Of a stretch of DNA of 64,000 bases, positions 24,858 through 33,582 are shown one piece after another (the stretch's first letter is position 1; each line of letters starts with the position of its first letter). The translations under genes were made by a program, and so were the position numbers. Under the pieces are notes generated by a model. That model was not told the origin of the DNA, searched no databases, and saw nothing but the letters and a program-made list of their open reading frames with translations. Source of the DNA: Bacillus haynesii (GTDB taxonomy: Bacteria > Bacillota > Bacilli > Bacillales > Bacillaceae); NCBI RefSeq assembly GCF_001969855.1, contig NZ_MRBL01000002.1, forward strand, positions 1-64,000. The letters are read 5' to 3'.

Positions 24858-26006
24858 ATGGATGTGAAAAAACTGAAACAGGATGTTATCGAATTCGCAC
24901 AGCAAATCGGCATTGATAAAATCCGGTTCGCCAGTGCAGATACATTTGAAACATTAAAAGAACGATTGATTGAGAACCGGACCCTTGGCTATGAATCAGG
25001 CTTTGAAGAACCCGATCTTGAAAAACGGACGAACCCGGATCTGCTTTTGCCGAAGGCGAAGTCGATTATCGCCATCGCCCTTGCATACCCTTCAAAAATG
25101 AAAGACGCACCGAGAAGCAAGAAAGGCGAACGAAGGGGCATCTTTTGCAGAGCTTCCTGGGGAAAGGATTATCATCATGTCCTGCGTGAAAAGCTTGATC
25201 AGCTTGAGGAATTTTTGAAAGCACAGCGCAGCGATATCAGAACGAAATCGATGGTTGACACCGGTGAGCTTTCAGACAGAGCTGTCGCAGAGCGCGCCGG
25301 CATCGGCTGGAGCGGAAAGAACTGCATGATCATTACGCCTGAATTCGGATCTTACGTTTACTTGGCGGAAATGATTACGAATATTCCGTTTGAGCCTGAT
25401 GAGAGAATCGAAGACCAATGCGGCTCATGTAACAAGTGTATCGAGGCATGCCCGACCGGCGCGCTCGTCAACCCCGGGCAGCTTAACTCCCAGCGCTGCA
25501 TCGCATTTCAGACGCAGACAAAAGGTTTTCTGCCTGACGAGTTCCGTACGAAAATCGGGAACAGGATCTACGGCTGTGATACGTGCCAGATGGTATGCCC
25601 GAAAAATAAAGGGGTCGATTTTCATCTGCATCCTGAAATGGAGCCGGACCCTGAGATTGCCAAGCCGCTTTTAAAACCGCTTCTGACGATGTCGAATCGC
25701 GAATTTAAAGAAAAATTCGGCCACGTGGCCGGCTCATGGAGAGGCAAAAAGCCGATTCAGAGAAATGCGATTATCGCACTAGCCCATTTTAAAGAAGCGG
25801 ACGCTCTCCCTGAACTGATTGAGCTGATGCACAAAGATCCGCGGCCGGTCATCAGGGGAACCGCCGCATGGGCGGTCGGAAAGATCGGCGGAGCGGATGT
25901 GATGGGTGAATTGGAGCGCGCGCTCGCGCACGAGCAGGATGAAGAAGCGAAAGCTGAAATCCAAAAAGGCATCGGTCTTTTAAAAGAAACGAGTGCGACT
26001 AATTGA
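24858..26006 (+). CDS. queG: Epoxyqueuosine reductase QueG
   Basis: 382 residues from ATG 24858 behind AAAGGAGG. It makes the final step of queuosine synthesis on tRNA, reducing epoxyqueuosine with cobalamin and two [4Fe-4S] clusters. The cluster ligands are visible: CGSCNKCIEACPTGAL and CDTCQMVCPKN. The C-terminal third carries HEAT/PBS-type repeats (EADALPELIELMHKDPRPVI, RGTAAWAVGKIGG), the normal QueG extension. In B. subtilis the gene is yhbA. A trmL methylase gene follows one gene later. Confidence 0.96.
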   Translation: MDVKKLKQDVIEFAQQIGIDKIRFASADTFETLKERLIENRTLGYESGFEEPDLEKRTNPDLLLPKAKSIIAIALAYPSKMKDAPRSKKGERRGIFCRASWGKDYHHVLREKLDQLEEFLKAQRSDIRTKSMVDTGELSDRAVAERAGIGWSGKNCMIITPEFGSYVYLAEMITNIPFEPDERIEDQCGSCNKCIEACPTGALVNPGQLNSQRCIAFQTQTKGFLPDEFRTKIGNRIYGCDTCQMVCPKNKGVDFHLHPEMEPDPEIAKPLLKPLLTMSNREFKEKFGHVAGSWRGKKPIQRNAIIALAHFKEADALPELIELMHKDPRPVIRGTAAWAVGKIGGADVMGELERALAHEQDEEAKAEIQKGIGLLKETSATN

Positions 26007-26069
26007 GGGCTGTCCTGACATATGTTTAATGATGAGAAATGAATTAACAAACATATGGTGGTGTAGCCC

Positions 26070-26972
26070 TTGAAACAGATCATCGAGCAGCTCCTGAAAG
26101 CCAGACTTCATTACTTAATCAACGGAAATGATGAAACAAACTGGCGGGATGCCGGAGGTTTTGAAGTCATTGAACGGAAGCGGAGGCTTTTTCAAAAACG
26201 CGGCGTGCAGATCGTGAAGGCCAATATAAAAGCAGCTGTAAAAGAGCTTTGGCTTGATGAAGACGGCGCGTCACATGTGAACTATCAAACCCATACCGCA
26301 TACTTGTGCAAAGACGGGGATGATATGTATATGGAAGAACATATGGAAGACAGAAACGCCCTTTTGTATGATCAAATGGTCATCAAAGACTCCGAGACCC
26401 CGCGTCCGGCCGCACAGTCTTATCCTGAGCCTGAAAGAAGCGATGATGAGATGCGCGAATTGCTGGGAAGGGCGTTCCGCTATGACCGGCTGGCCGCGGT
26501 GCGCTATGCGGAAACGTACTGGAATAAACGAAATCCGGCTTACAAAAACTTTGAAGACAATTGCACTAATTTTATTTCCCAGTGCATCAGGGCCGGAGAT
26601 GCGCCGATGCGCGGCTATCCGAACAGAGGCAAGGGCTGGTGGATGCAAAACCATTCCTGGAGCTACAGCTGGACTGTCGCTCATTCGCTCAGAACCTTTT
26701 TGAAGCAATCAAAAGCCGGTCTCCGAGCAGTTCAAAAGCCGGCTGCGAAAGAGCTGATCGAAGGTGATGTCATCTGCTATGATTTTAACGGAGACGGCAG
26801 ATTTGACCACGTGGCCCTTGTGACGGCGAAGGATAAAAGCAATATGCCGCTGGTGAACGCGCAAACGCACGACTGCCGGATGAGGTACTGGTCTTACGAG
26901 GATTCGCCTGCTTATACTTCATCGATTCGATATGCGTTTTTTCATATATCAGATGATACGACAAAATCGTAA
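26070..26972 (+). CDS. yhbB: YhbB, amidase-domain protein
   Basis: 300 residues from TTG 26070. The N-terminal 120 residues are a polar, lineage-specific part without a signal peptide. The C-terminal half is an Amidase_6-type domain: AVRYAETYWNKRNPAYKNFE with DNCTNFISQCIRAGDAPMRG, where Cys and the later His (GDGRFDHVALV) and Asn/Asp can form the catalytic set. The family is predicted to cut amide bonds in peptidoglycan. Between queG and trmL as in B. subtilis. Confidence 0.88.
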   Translation: MKQIIEQLLKARLHYLINGNDETNWRDAGGFEVIERKRRLFQKRGVQIVKANIKAAVKELWLDEDGASHVNYQTHTAYLCKDGDDMYMEEHMEDRNALLYDQMVIKDSETPRPAAQSYPEPERSDDEMRELLGRAFRYDRLAAVRYAETYWNKRNPAYKNFEDNCTNFISQCIRAGDAPMRGYPNRGKGWWMQNHSWSYSWTVAHSLRTFLKQSKAGLRAVQKPAAKELIEGDVICYDFNGDGRFDHVALVTAKDKSNMPLVNAQTHDCRMRYWSYEDSPAYTSSIRYAFFHISDDTTKS

Positions 26973-27018
26973 TGAGTGGTATAATAAACAGCGGATCAGA
27001 AAAACAGAGGTGAATACT

Positions 27019-27492
27019 TTGGCATTGCATGTCGTACTATATCAACCAGAAATTCCTGCAAACACAGGAAATATCGCACGGACTTGTGCAGCAACAGATA
27101 CAACGCTTCATTTAATCAGACCGCTCGGCTTTTCAACTGATGATAAAATGCTCAAGCGGGCAGGTCTTGATTATTGGGAATTCGTCAATGTCGTCTACCA
27201 CGACTCATTGGATGAATTGTTTAATGCTCATCCTGACGGCCGTTTTTTCTTCATTACAAAATTCGGTCAAAAACCGCACACTTCATTTGATTATTCAGAT
27301 CAAAACGAAGATTACTTCTTTGTCTTCGGCAGAGAGACGAACGGCTTGCCGAAAGAGCTGATCGAGCAAAACATGGATCGCTGTCTGCGCCTGCCGATGA
27401 CAGAGCATGTCAGATCACTGAACTTATCAAACACTGCAGCAATCCTCGTGTATGAGGCGCTTCGCCAGCAGAATTACAGAGATTTGACTTAA
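27019..27492 (+). CDS. trmL: tRNA (cytidine/uridine-34 2'-O)-methyltransferase
   Basis: 157 residues from TTG 27019 behind CAGAGGTG; upstream in-frame codons overlap yhbB without a ribosome site. A minimal SPOUT enzyme with the knot motifs: LYQPEIPANTGNIARTCAAT at the start, FFVFGRETNGLPKEL, and LRLPMTEHVRSLNLSNTAAI with LVYEALRQ at the end. It methylates the wobble ribose of tRNA-Leu isoacceptors. In B. subtilis it is also known as cspR. Confidence 0.96.
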   Translation: MALHVVLYQPEIPANTGNIARTCAATDTTLHLIRPLGFSTDDKMLKRAGLDYWEFVNVVYHDSLDELFNAHPDGRFFFITKFGQKPHTSFDYSDQNEDYFFVFGRETNGLPKELIEQNMDRCLRLPMTEHVRSLNLSNTAAILVYEALRQQNYRDLT

Positions 27493-27507
27493 GCTTCACC
27501 AGGTAAA

Positions 27508-27538
27508 GAGCCCTTTTTAACAAGGGGCTTTTTTTTCG
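27508..27538 (+). terminator. Terminator of trmL
   Basis: AGCCCTT and AAGGGGCT flank TTTAAC, followed by eight T residues. Confidence 0.88.
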
Positions 27539-27547
27539 CTTTCTAAT

Positions 27548-27565
27548 GTAACAGTGTTATGTTAC
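27548..27565. promoter_or_regulatory. Dyad in the yhbD promoter region, repeated after yhbF
   Basis: GTAACAGTGTTATGTTAC has GTAACA and TGTTAC as inverted arms. Fifteen of its bases (ACAGTGTTATGTTAC) recur at 29648-29662, immediately after the last gene of the same operon. A good candidate site for the helix-turn-helix protein YhbD encoded 26 bases downstream. Confidence 0.5.
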
Positions 27566-27590
27566 AATGTGTGTAAAGGAGCTGAATTTG

Positions 27591-28205
27591 ATGGTTCAGG
27601 ATGATTTAATTTCAAAAAAAGAGCTGCTCGATTTGACTTCGATCTCGTACGGGCAGCTTTACAGATGGAAACGGAAAAATTTAATACCGGAAGAGTGGTT
27701 TATCCGGAAGTCGACGTTCACCGGACAAGAAACCTTTTTTCCGAGGGAAGACATTTTGAAAAGAATTGAAACCATTCAAAGCATGAAAGAAAACCTGTCC
27801 CTTGATGAGATGGCGGAAATGTTCTCGCCCGGTCTGACCGAACTAAACACGAGCCGCGGGGAGCTGCTTGAAAAAGGCATCGTTTCACAAGCGGTCATGA
27901 CGTTTTTTGAAGAATGCACCGGAAAGCGCGATGATCCATTTGTTCTGACAGAAGCGCTTGCGGCTTACGTGCTGGAAGGCCTGCTTCAATCCGGCGATAT
28001 CAGCCTGGATGAAGGAAAAATGGTGCTGGATGTCATCATGTCGAACGAGGCGGAAAACAAGGGGAGGCTGATTGTGCTTCGGAAGCTCGGCGTTGCAACA
28101 TGTCTGATCACCGAGGGCAGCATTGTGTTGGAAAAGGGAGTTAAGGTAGCCGCTGACATCAATCTGGCGGCGAGCAGCGAAGAATTAAAAACAAAATTTA
28201 TGTAA
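27591..28205 (+). CDS. yhbD: YhbD, MerR-like helix-turn-helix protein
   Basis: 204 residues from ATG 27591, which follows AAAGGAGC; an in-frame ATG at 27567 lacks a ribosome site. The N-terminus [20 protein letters not shown] followed by [13 protein letters not shown] is a winged MerR-type DNA-binding head, and [20 protein letters not shown] continues it. The rest is a DUF4004-type region. It leads the yhbD-yhbE-yhbF operon, so regulation of or partnership with the bactofilins is likely. Confidence 0.85.
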   Translation: MVQDDLISKKELLDLTSISYGQLYRWKRKNLIPEEWFIRKSTFTGQETFFPREDILKRIETIQSMKENLSLDEMAEMFSPGLTELNTSRGELLEKGIVSQAVMTFFEECTGKRDDPFVLTEALAAYVLEGLLQSGDISLDEGKMVLDVIMSNEAENKGRLIVLRKLGVATCLITEGSIVLEKGVKVAADINLAASSEELKTKFM

Positions 28206-28219
28206 ATGGAGGATCTAAG

Positions 28220-28930
28220 ATGGAGAATTTATTGATAAACGGATTTGGCAGTTCAGGCGGAGGCACGTATCAAACGGTTGAATTAAACGGCAAAGGAACG
28301 ATTAACGGCGATATTGACTGCGAAAGGTTCAGCTGCAGCGGCACCGGGACTGTAAACGGAGACGTAAAAGCGGATGAGCTGAGAATCAGCGGCCATGCAA
28401 AACTAAACGGCGCCATCGCGGCTTCAAAGGTTAGAATTGACGGTTCTGCAAAGGTGGATGGCGATGTCGAAGCAGGAAAGCTTAAAATCTTAGGCTATGC
28501 CGGCATTAGCGGAACTGTGAAAGGCGAGGAAGCGATCGTTCGCGGAAAAACGTCAATCGGCAAAGACTGTGAAGTCGAACATTTTTCTGCGGAAGGCTAT
28601 TTTACAATCGATGGGCTTTTAAATGCGGAGCAAATCGAAATTAAGGTTCACGGCGGCGAAAGTAAAGTGAAAGAAATCGGCTGCCGGCGGATCGTCTGTA
28701 CTGCACATCAATCAAAGCTGTTCTCGTTTTTAACGCCGCTTATTTCTCCTCCAAGGCTGTCTGCCGAGCTGATTGAAGGGGATCAAATCGAACTCGCCAA
28801 TACGACCGCAAAAGTTGTCCGCGGCAATTCGGTTATCATCGGCGAAAATTGCGACATCGGCCTGATTGAGTATAAGGAAGATATCCGGGTGGCGGAAACG
28901 GCAAAAGTCGGAGAGAAAAGGAAAATATAG
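28220..28930 (+). CDS. yhbE: Bactofilin-type polymer protein YhbE
   Basis: 236 residues from ATG 28220, with the ribosome site TGGAGGA. The body is a right-handed beta-helix made of repeating short units (GKGTINGDIDCERFSCSGTG, TVNGDVKADELRISGHAKLN, and so on to about residue 140), which is how bactofilins polymerise. A second shorter beta stretch ends the protein. In B. subtilis YhbE and YhbF (BacE, BacF) are membrane-linked bactofilins needed for flagellar assembly (recalled). Next to its paralogue yhbF, 14 bases apart. Confidence 0.9.
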   Translation: MENLLINGFGSSGGGTYQTVELNGKGTINGDIDCERFSCSGTGTVNGDVKADELRISGHAKLNGAIAASKVRIDGSAKVDGDVEAGKLKILGYAGISGTVKGEEAIVRGKTSIGKDCEVEHFSAEGYFTIDGLLNAEQIEIKVHGGESKVKEIGCRRIVCTAHQSKLFSFLTPLISPPRLSAELIEGDQIELANTTAKVVRGNSVIIGENCDIGLIEYKEDIRVAETAKVGEKRKI

Positions 28931-28944
28931 CGGAGGGATAGGAC

Positions 28945-29646
28945 ATGAAGAAACACGACTTGAAAATACACGGGTCCGGAAACGCCGGAGGCGGATCATT
29001 CCATCGTGTTCTCATCAGAGGTGAAGGAACGATCACGGGAAACGTTGAGTGTGAAAAATTCAGCACACACGGTACAAGCGAACTGTCAGGCGATGCGAAA
29101 ATCAAAAGCTTTAGTGTACACGGGGAAACAGAGATCCGGGGGAGGCTGAAAGCTGACAAAGCCAGAGTATACGGTACGGCGGATGTTTCTGAGGACGCCG
29201 ACATCAGCGAGGCAGCCGTAAAAGGCATCATCAATGTCGGGGGTAATATGGCGGCTGAAACGTGCGACGTCAAAGGCGCGCTGAACGTAAGAGGCGATTG
29301 CGAGGCAGAGGATTTTACACTGACGGGCAGCCTTGATGTAAAGGGCCTGCTGAACGCCGGCGTGATTGACATCGGCTTAAAGTACGGAAACAGTTCGATT
29401 GGCGATATCGGCGGTACGGATATTAAGATCGTCAAAAAACGCGGGCTCCTATTTAATAGAAACGGAGGCTTTCTCTCGGCAGGGACGATTGAAGGAGACG
29501 ATATTTATTTGGAAAACACGGAGGCCCGGATGGTCAGGGGAAACCGCGTGCATATAGGACCCGGATGTAAGATTGAGAAAGTTGAATACAAAAGCAGCTA
29601 TCGGGTATCTCCCAAGTCTGAAGTAAATGATGATCAACAAGCATAA
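28945..29646 (+). CDS. yhbF: Bactofilin-type polymer protein YhbF
   Basis: 233 residues from ATG 28945, ribosome site GCGGAGG. The same beta-helix pattern as YhbE (GEGTITGNVECEKFSTHGTS, then ELSGDAKIKSFSVHGETEIR), and the first ten residues also match in style (KIHGSGNAGGGSFHRV against NGFGSSGGGTYQTV). A tandem duplication product that presumably co-polymerises with YhbE. It ends the operon. Confidence 0.9.
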   Translation: MKKHDLKIHGSGNAGGGSFHRVLIRGEGTITGNVECEKFSTHGTSELSGDAKIKSFSVHGETEIRGRLKADKARVYGTADVSEDADISEAAVKGIINVGGNMAAETCDVKGALNVRGDCEAEDFTLTGSLDVKGLLNAGVIDIGLKYGNSSIGDIGGTDIKIVKKRGLLFNRNGGFLSAGTIEGDDIYLENTEARMVRGNRVHIGPGCKIEKVEYKSSYRVSPKSEVNDDQQA

Positions 29647-29647
29647 A

Positions 29648-29662
29648 ACAGTGTTATGTTAC
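29648..29662. repeat. Second copy of the 15-base yhbD-promoter motif
   Basis: ACAGTGTTATGTTAC, identical to 27551-27565, lies directly after the yhbF stop codon. The pair brackets the yhbD-yhbE-yhbF operon. Confidence 0.7.
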
Positions 29663-29664
29663 GG

Positions 29665-29706
29665 AAAAAGGGATGGCTTCAAAGGTGAGCCGTCCCTTTT
29701 TCTTTT
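29665..29706. terminator. Terminator of yhbDEF, also usable from the other strand
   Basis: AAAAAGGGATGGCT pairs with AGCCGTCCCTTTTT (one G-T pair), with A and T runs on both sides; the small gene at 29706-29792 ends on it. Confidence 0.88.
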
Positions 29707-29792
29707 TATTTCCCGGGTTTGCTTTCGTATCCGGCAGTAAAAATGGATACGAGAAACGCGAGGATGACCCCCATCATGATCAACGTTCTCAT
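29706..29792 (-). CDS. 28-residue single-helix membrane peptide
   Basis: ATG at 29792-29790 follows GAGAGGAGGA by five bases, an excellent ribosome site. The peptide MRTLIMMGVILAFLVSIFTA-GYESKPGK is one membrane helix followed by a short polar tail. It converges on yhbF and shares its terminator. The strong ribosome site, correct stop just before a terminator and clean helix make a real gene likely. I do not recognise the family; small membrane peptides of this size often tune membrane enzymes or belong to spore formation. Confidence 0.55.
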   Translation of the reverse strand: MRTLIMMGVILAFLVSIFTAGYESKPGK

Positions 29793-29979
29793 TGAAATCC
29801 TCCTCTCATCCTTGATCCCTTGTTGTCATCTGCACCGATGCGGTCAGCCGTACCGCAGGAGCACATGCGGACGGAACTTTTCTGCTTTTATTATGAATGG
29901 TTTGCTCCATCCTTGTCAATTCGAGGAAAGTACATTTCATTTTTCTTAGAAAAGCATCTAAAGGGACATCTCCGCATAG

Positions 29980-30002
29980 AGTGAATGTAACAGTGATTCA
30001 CT
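29980..30002. promoter_or_regulatory. Inverted repeat upstream of prkA
   Basis: AGTGAAT at 29980-29986 and ATTCACT at 29996-30002 flank GTAACAGTG, which itself matches the left part of the yhbD dyad. About 37 bases before the prkA start, so it could be an operator or lie in the 5' leader. Confidence 0.4.
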
Positions 30003-30038
30003 TGGCACCTTGCATTTATCATCATATAGGAGGTTCTT

Positions 30039-31934
30039 ATGGATATATTGAAAAAGATTGAACAGTATAGAGAGGGAGAGCAGCGTCTGAAATGGGAAGG
30101 AACCTTCGCTGAATATTTGGAAATCGTAAAAGAAAATCCGACTGTCGCGCAATCTGCTCATTCCCGCGTTTACAATATGATTAAAGACAGCGGCATTGAA
30201 GAGAAGGATGGCAAAAAAGTATACAGCTTCTTTGACAAAGAGCTGTTTGGTCTTGAAGAGCCTTTGGAACGCCTTGTTGAAGAATACTTTCATCCGGCCG
30301 CGAAGCGCCTTGATGTCAGAAAAAGAATCCTGCTTTTGATGGGACCTGTCAGCGGGGGAAAGTCGACTTTGGTCACCATGCTGAAAAGGGGGCTTGAAGC
30401 ATACTCTCTTACAGATGAAGGGGCTGTCTACGCGATTAAGGGCTGTCCAATGCACGAAGATCCGCTTCATTTAGTCCCTCAGCATTTGCGGGACGATTTT
30501 TACAATGAATACGGCATCCGGATTCAAGGCAACCTGTCCCCGTTGAATATGATGAGGCTTGAACAGGAATACGGCGGAAGAATAGAAGACGTGAAGGTTG
30601 AAAGAATCTTTTTTTCAGAGGATAAGCGGACGGGGATCGGGACGTTCAGTCCGTCAGACCCTAAATCGCAGGATATCGCCGATCTGACGGGAAGCATTGA
30701 TTTTTCAACGATTGCCGAATACGGATCGGAATCCGATCCGCGCGCATACCGGTTCGACGGAGAATTAAACAAAGCGAACAGAGGAATGATGGAATTTCAG
30801 GAAATGCTGAAATGCGATGAAAAATTCCTCTGGCACCTTTTATCACTTACACAGGAAGGGAATTTCAAAGCGGGCCGGTTCGCGCTCATCTCAGCGGATG
30901 AATTGATCGTAGCGCACACGAATGAAACCGAATACCGTTCATTTATATCCAATAAGAAAAACGAAGCGCTCCATTCGCGGATTATCGTCATGCCGATTCC
31001 ATATAACTTAAAAGTATCGGAAGAGGAAAGAATTTATGAGAAAATGATCGCTGAAAGCGATGTGTCTGATGTTCATATTGCGCCGCATACGCTAAAAGTG
31101 GCCGCGATGTTTTCAATTTTGACGAGGCTGAAGGAGCCGAAGCGGTCAGACATTGATCTCGTCAAAAAAATGAGGCTGTATGACGGAGAGAGCGTTGAAG
31201 GCTACAATTCAGTCGATGTCGAGGATTTGAAAAAAGAATACACTGACGAAGGAATGAGCGGAATCGATCCGCGTTATGTCATCAACCGGATCTCGTCGAC
31301 GATCATCCGCAAAAATATGGAATCGATCAATGCGCTCGATGTCCTCCGTTCTTTAAAAGAAGGACTTGGCCAGCATCCATCGATTTCAACAGAAGACCGC
31401 GAGCGCTATTTGAACTTTATTTCAGCCGCCAGAAAAGAGTACGACGAAATGGCGAAGAAAGAAGTCCAAAAAGCGTTTGTGTACTCTTATGAGGAATCGG
31501 CGAAAACGCTGATGGACAATTATCTTGATAATGTCGAAGCGTACTGCAATAAAATTAAGCTTCGCGATCCGCTGACGGGAGAAGAAATGAATCCGGATGA
31601 AAAGCTGATGAGGTCAATAGAAGAACAAATCGGCATTTCCGAAAATGCGAAAAAGGCATTCCGCGAAGAAATTCTCATTCGCATTTCTGCCTATGCAAGA
31701 AAAGGGAAGCGGTTTGATTATAATTCGCATGAGCGGCTCAGGGAAGCCATTCAGAAAAAGCTGTTTGCAGACTTGAAAGATGTCGTCAAAATCACGACGT
31801 CGACAAAAACGCCGGACGAACAGCAGCTCAAGAAAATCAACGAGGTCGTCGCACGTCTCATTGATGAGCACGGCTACAACTCGACAAGCGCAAATGAACT
31901 CTTAAAATATGTAGGAAGCTTATTAAACCGGTAA
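30039..31934 (+). CDS. prkA: PrkA AAA+ serine protein kinase
   Basis: 631 residues from ATG 30039 behind TAGGAGG. The N-terminal part is an AAA+ module with Walker A GPVSGGKST at residues 102-110; the C-terminal third is the PrkA domain resembling eukaryotic protein kinases. In B. subtilis PrkA is made during sporulation and phosphorylates a 60-kDa protein; later work describes ATP-dependent protease activity (recalled). It is followed by yhbH, the pairing seen as yeaG-yeaH in E. coli. Confidence 0.96.
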   Translation: MDILKKIEQYREGEQRLKWEGTFAEYLEIVKENPTVAQSAHSRVYNMIKDSGIEEKDGKKVYSFFDKELFGLEEPLERLVEEYFHPAAKRLDVRKRILLLMGPVSGGKSTLVTMLKRGLEAYSLTDEGAVYAIKGCPMHEDPLHLVPQHLRDDFYNEYGIRIQGNLSPLNMMRLEQEYGGRIEDVKVERIFFSEDKRTGIGTFSPSDPKSQDIADLTGSIDFSTIAEYGSESDPRAYRFDGELNKANRGMMEFQEMLKCDEKFLWHLLSLTQEGNFKAGRFALISADELIVAHTNETEYRSFISNKKNEALHSRIIVMPIPYNLKVSEEERIYEKMIAESDVSDVHIAPHTLKVAAMFSILTRLKEPKRSDIDLVKKMRLYDGESVEGYNSVDVEDLKKEYTDEGMSGIDPRYVINRISSTIIRKNMESINALDVLRSLKEGLGQHPSISTEDRERYLNFISAARKEYDEMAKKEVQKAFVYSYEESAKTLMDNYLDNVEAYCNKIKLRDPLTGEEMNPDEKLMRSIEEQIGISENAKKAFREEILIRISAYARKGKRFDYNSHERLREAIQKKLFADLKDVVKITTSTKTPDEQQLKKINEVVARLIDEHGYNSTSANELLKYVGSLLNR

Positions 31935-31940
31935 CTTGAA

Positions 31941-31969
31941 GACCCGTCCGGAGAAGGGCGGGTCCTTTT
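31941..31969 (+). terminator. Weak terminator after prkA
   Basis: GACCCG at 31941-31946 pairs with CGGGTC at 31959-31964, followed by CTTTTG. Moderate strength, so some transcription may reach yhbH. Confidence 0.6.
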
Positions 31970-32108
31970 GTCCCATTTTCAAAATTGTTTGTCAAAAGTT
32001 ATTTACACCTGCATAAGATAACAATAAACATTTTTAGACTTGCATTCGCCATGGTTTGGATCTGTAAAACGAAGCCATTTAAGGGATTATCAATAAGGAG
32101 GGGAATTC

Positions 32109-33275
32109 ATGTCCCATAAAGACAATGGCCATTTTATTATTTCTCAGGAAGACTGGTCCCTCCACCGAAAAGGGTATGATGACCAACAGCGTCACCAGAA
32201 AAAGGTGCAGGACGCGATCAAAAACAATCTGCCTGACCTGATTACAGAAGAAAGCATCATTATGTCCAACGGCAAAGATGTTGTCAAAATTCCGATTCGG
32301 TCGTTAGATGAGTATAAAATCCGCTATAACTATGATAAAAATAAACATGCCGGCCAGGGAGACGGCGACAGCCAGGTAGGAGATATCGTCGCAAGGGACG
32401 GTTCTGATAAACGGGGCGCCGGCAAAGGCCAGGGAGCGGGCGATCAGGCCGGTGAAGATTATTATGAAGCGGAAGTTTCGTTAATCGATTTGGAAGAGGC
32501 GCTCTTCAGTGAAATGGAGCTGCCGAATTTAGAACAGAAAGAACGCGATGATATCGTTGTGGAAGATATTGAGTTCAACGATATCCGCAAAACGGGTTTG
32601 ACCGGCAATATCGATAAGAAAAGAACAATGCTCAGCGCATTTAAACGAAACGCAATGACGGGAAAACCTTCATTTTATCCGATCTATCCCGAAGACTTGA
32701 AATTTAAAACGTGGAATGACTCTGTAAAGCCTGAATCAAAAGCCGTTGTGCTCGCAATGATGGATACGAGCGGATCGATGGGCGTTTGGGAAAAATATAT
32801 GGCGCGAAGTTTTTTCTTTTGGATGACACGTTTTTTACGGACAAAGTATGAAACGGTCGATATCGAGTTTATCGCCCATCATACAGAAGCAAAAGTGGTA
32901 TCAGAAGAAGATTTCTTTTCGAAAGGGGAAAGCGGGGGAACAATTTGTTCATCTGTATACCGTAAATCCCTCGAACTGATCGAAGACAAATACCATCCGA
33001 CACGCTATAACATTTATCCGTTTCATTTTTCGGACGGCGATAATTTGACATCCGACAATGCGCGGTGTGTCAAGCTTGTCGGAGAGATTATGGAGAAAGC
33101 GAATATATTTTGCTATGGCGAAGTCAACCAGTACAACAGACATTCAACATTAATGTCAGCCTACAAAAATATTAAAAATGAAAAATTCAAGTATTATGTG
33201 CTGAAACAAAAAGCCGATGTTTTTCAGGCTCTGAAGAGCTTCTTCAGCAATGAAGAACGGCACCAATATACATGA
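32109..33275 (+). CDS. yhbH: YhbH, von Willebrand-type sporulation protein
   Basis: 388 residues from ATG 32109 (ribosome site GGAGGGG). A basic, polar start is followed by a Gly/Asp-rich linker ([20 protein letters not shown]) and a C-terminal VWA-like domain with a MIDAS-type metal motif MMDTSGSMG and later T and D residues (HFSDGDN). This is the YeaH/YhbH family, always next to PrkA/YeaG, so the two probably act together. In B. subtilis it is sigma-E dependent and affects sporulation (recalled). Confidence 0.93.
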   Translation: MSHKDNGHFIISQEDWSLHRKGYDDQQRHQKKVQDAIKNNLPDLITEESIIMSNGKDVVKIPIRSLDEYKIRYNYDKNKHAGQGDGDSQVGDIVARDGSDKRGAGKGQGAGDQAGEDYYEAEVSLIDLEEALFSEMELPNLEQKERDDIVVEDIEFNDIRKTGLTGNIDKKRTMLSAFKRNAMTGKPSFYPIYPEDLKFKTWNDSVKPESKAVVLAMMDTSGSMGVWEKYMARSFFFWMTRFLRTKYETVDIEFIAHHTEAKVVSEEDFFSKGESGGTICSSVYRKSLELIEDKYHPTRYNIYPFHFSDGDNLTSDNARCVKLVGEIMEKANIFCYGEVNQYNRHSTLMSAYKNIKNEKFKYYVLKQKADVFQALKSFFSNEERHQYT

Positions 33276-33290
33276 AAAAACCCGAATGAA

Positions 33291-33316
33291 ACCTCCGCTG
33301 CCGGAGGTTTTTTGTT
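33291..33316 (+). terminator. Terminator of yhbH
   Basis: AACCTCCG at 33291-33298 pairs with CGGAGGTT at 33303-33310, followed by six T residues. Confidence 0.92.
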
Positions 33317-33355
33317 TGGAAAATATTTAAATCAAAATTTTAAGTGCAAGGTTAT

Positions 33356-33384
33356 TGACATTCTTTATTACTTTAACTAATATT
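33356..33384 (+). promoter_or_regulatory. Promoter of the yhbJ-yhcA-yhcB-yhcC operon
   Basis: A perfect TTGACA at 33356-33361, a 17-base spacer and TAATAT at 33379-33384. About 200 bases of leader follow before yhbJ, with no gene in them. In B. subtilis a MarR-type gene, yhbI, lies at this place; here only non-coding sequence is left. Confidence 0.75.
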
Positions 33385-33582
33385 TAATCTTGTTAACTAT
33401 TTATTTTGTTGTGCAGAGGTAAAAACAAATTTACCGCTTCCGATCTTTCTTGCTCAGTTTTGAACAACTTATTCAGTACACGTCCCGCAAGTTGCTGGGC
33501 AGGAAATAGGAAAAGCAAAACCGAGGGAGCCGATCAAACCGGCTTCATCCAAAATATAAGGATATGAAAGGAGAAATAAAAC

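Noticed and set aside
32339..32470. Repetitive Gly/Asp codons in yhbH that could suggest a repeat or CRISPR-like unit
   Set aside because: They encode the flexible linker before the VWA domain; unit length and sequence are irregular. No CRISPR array was seen anywhere in the window.
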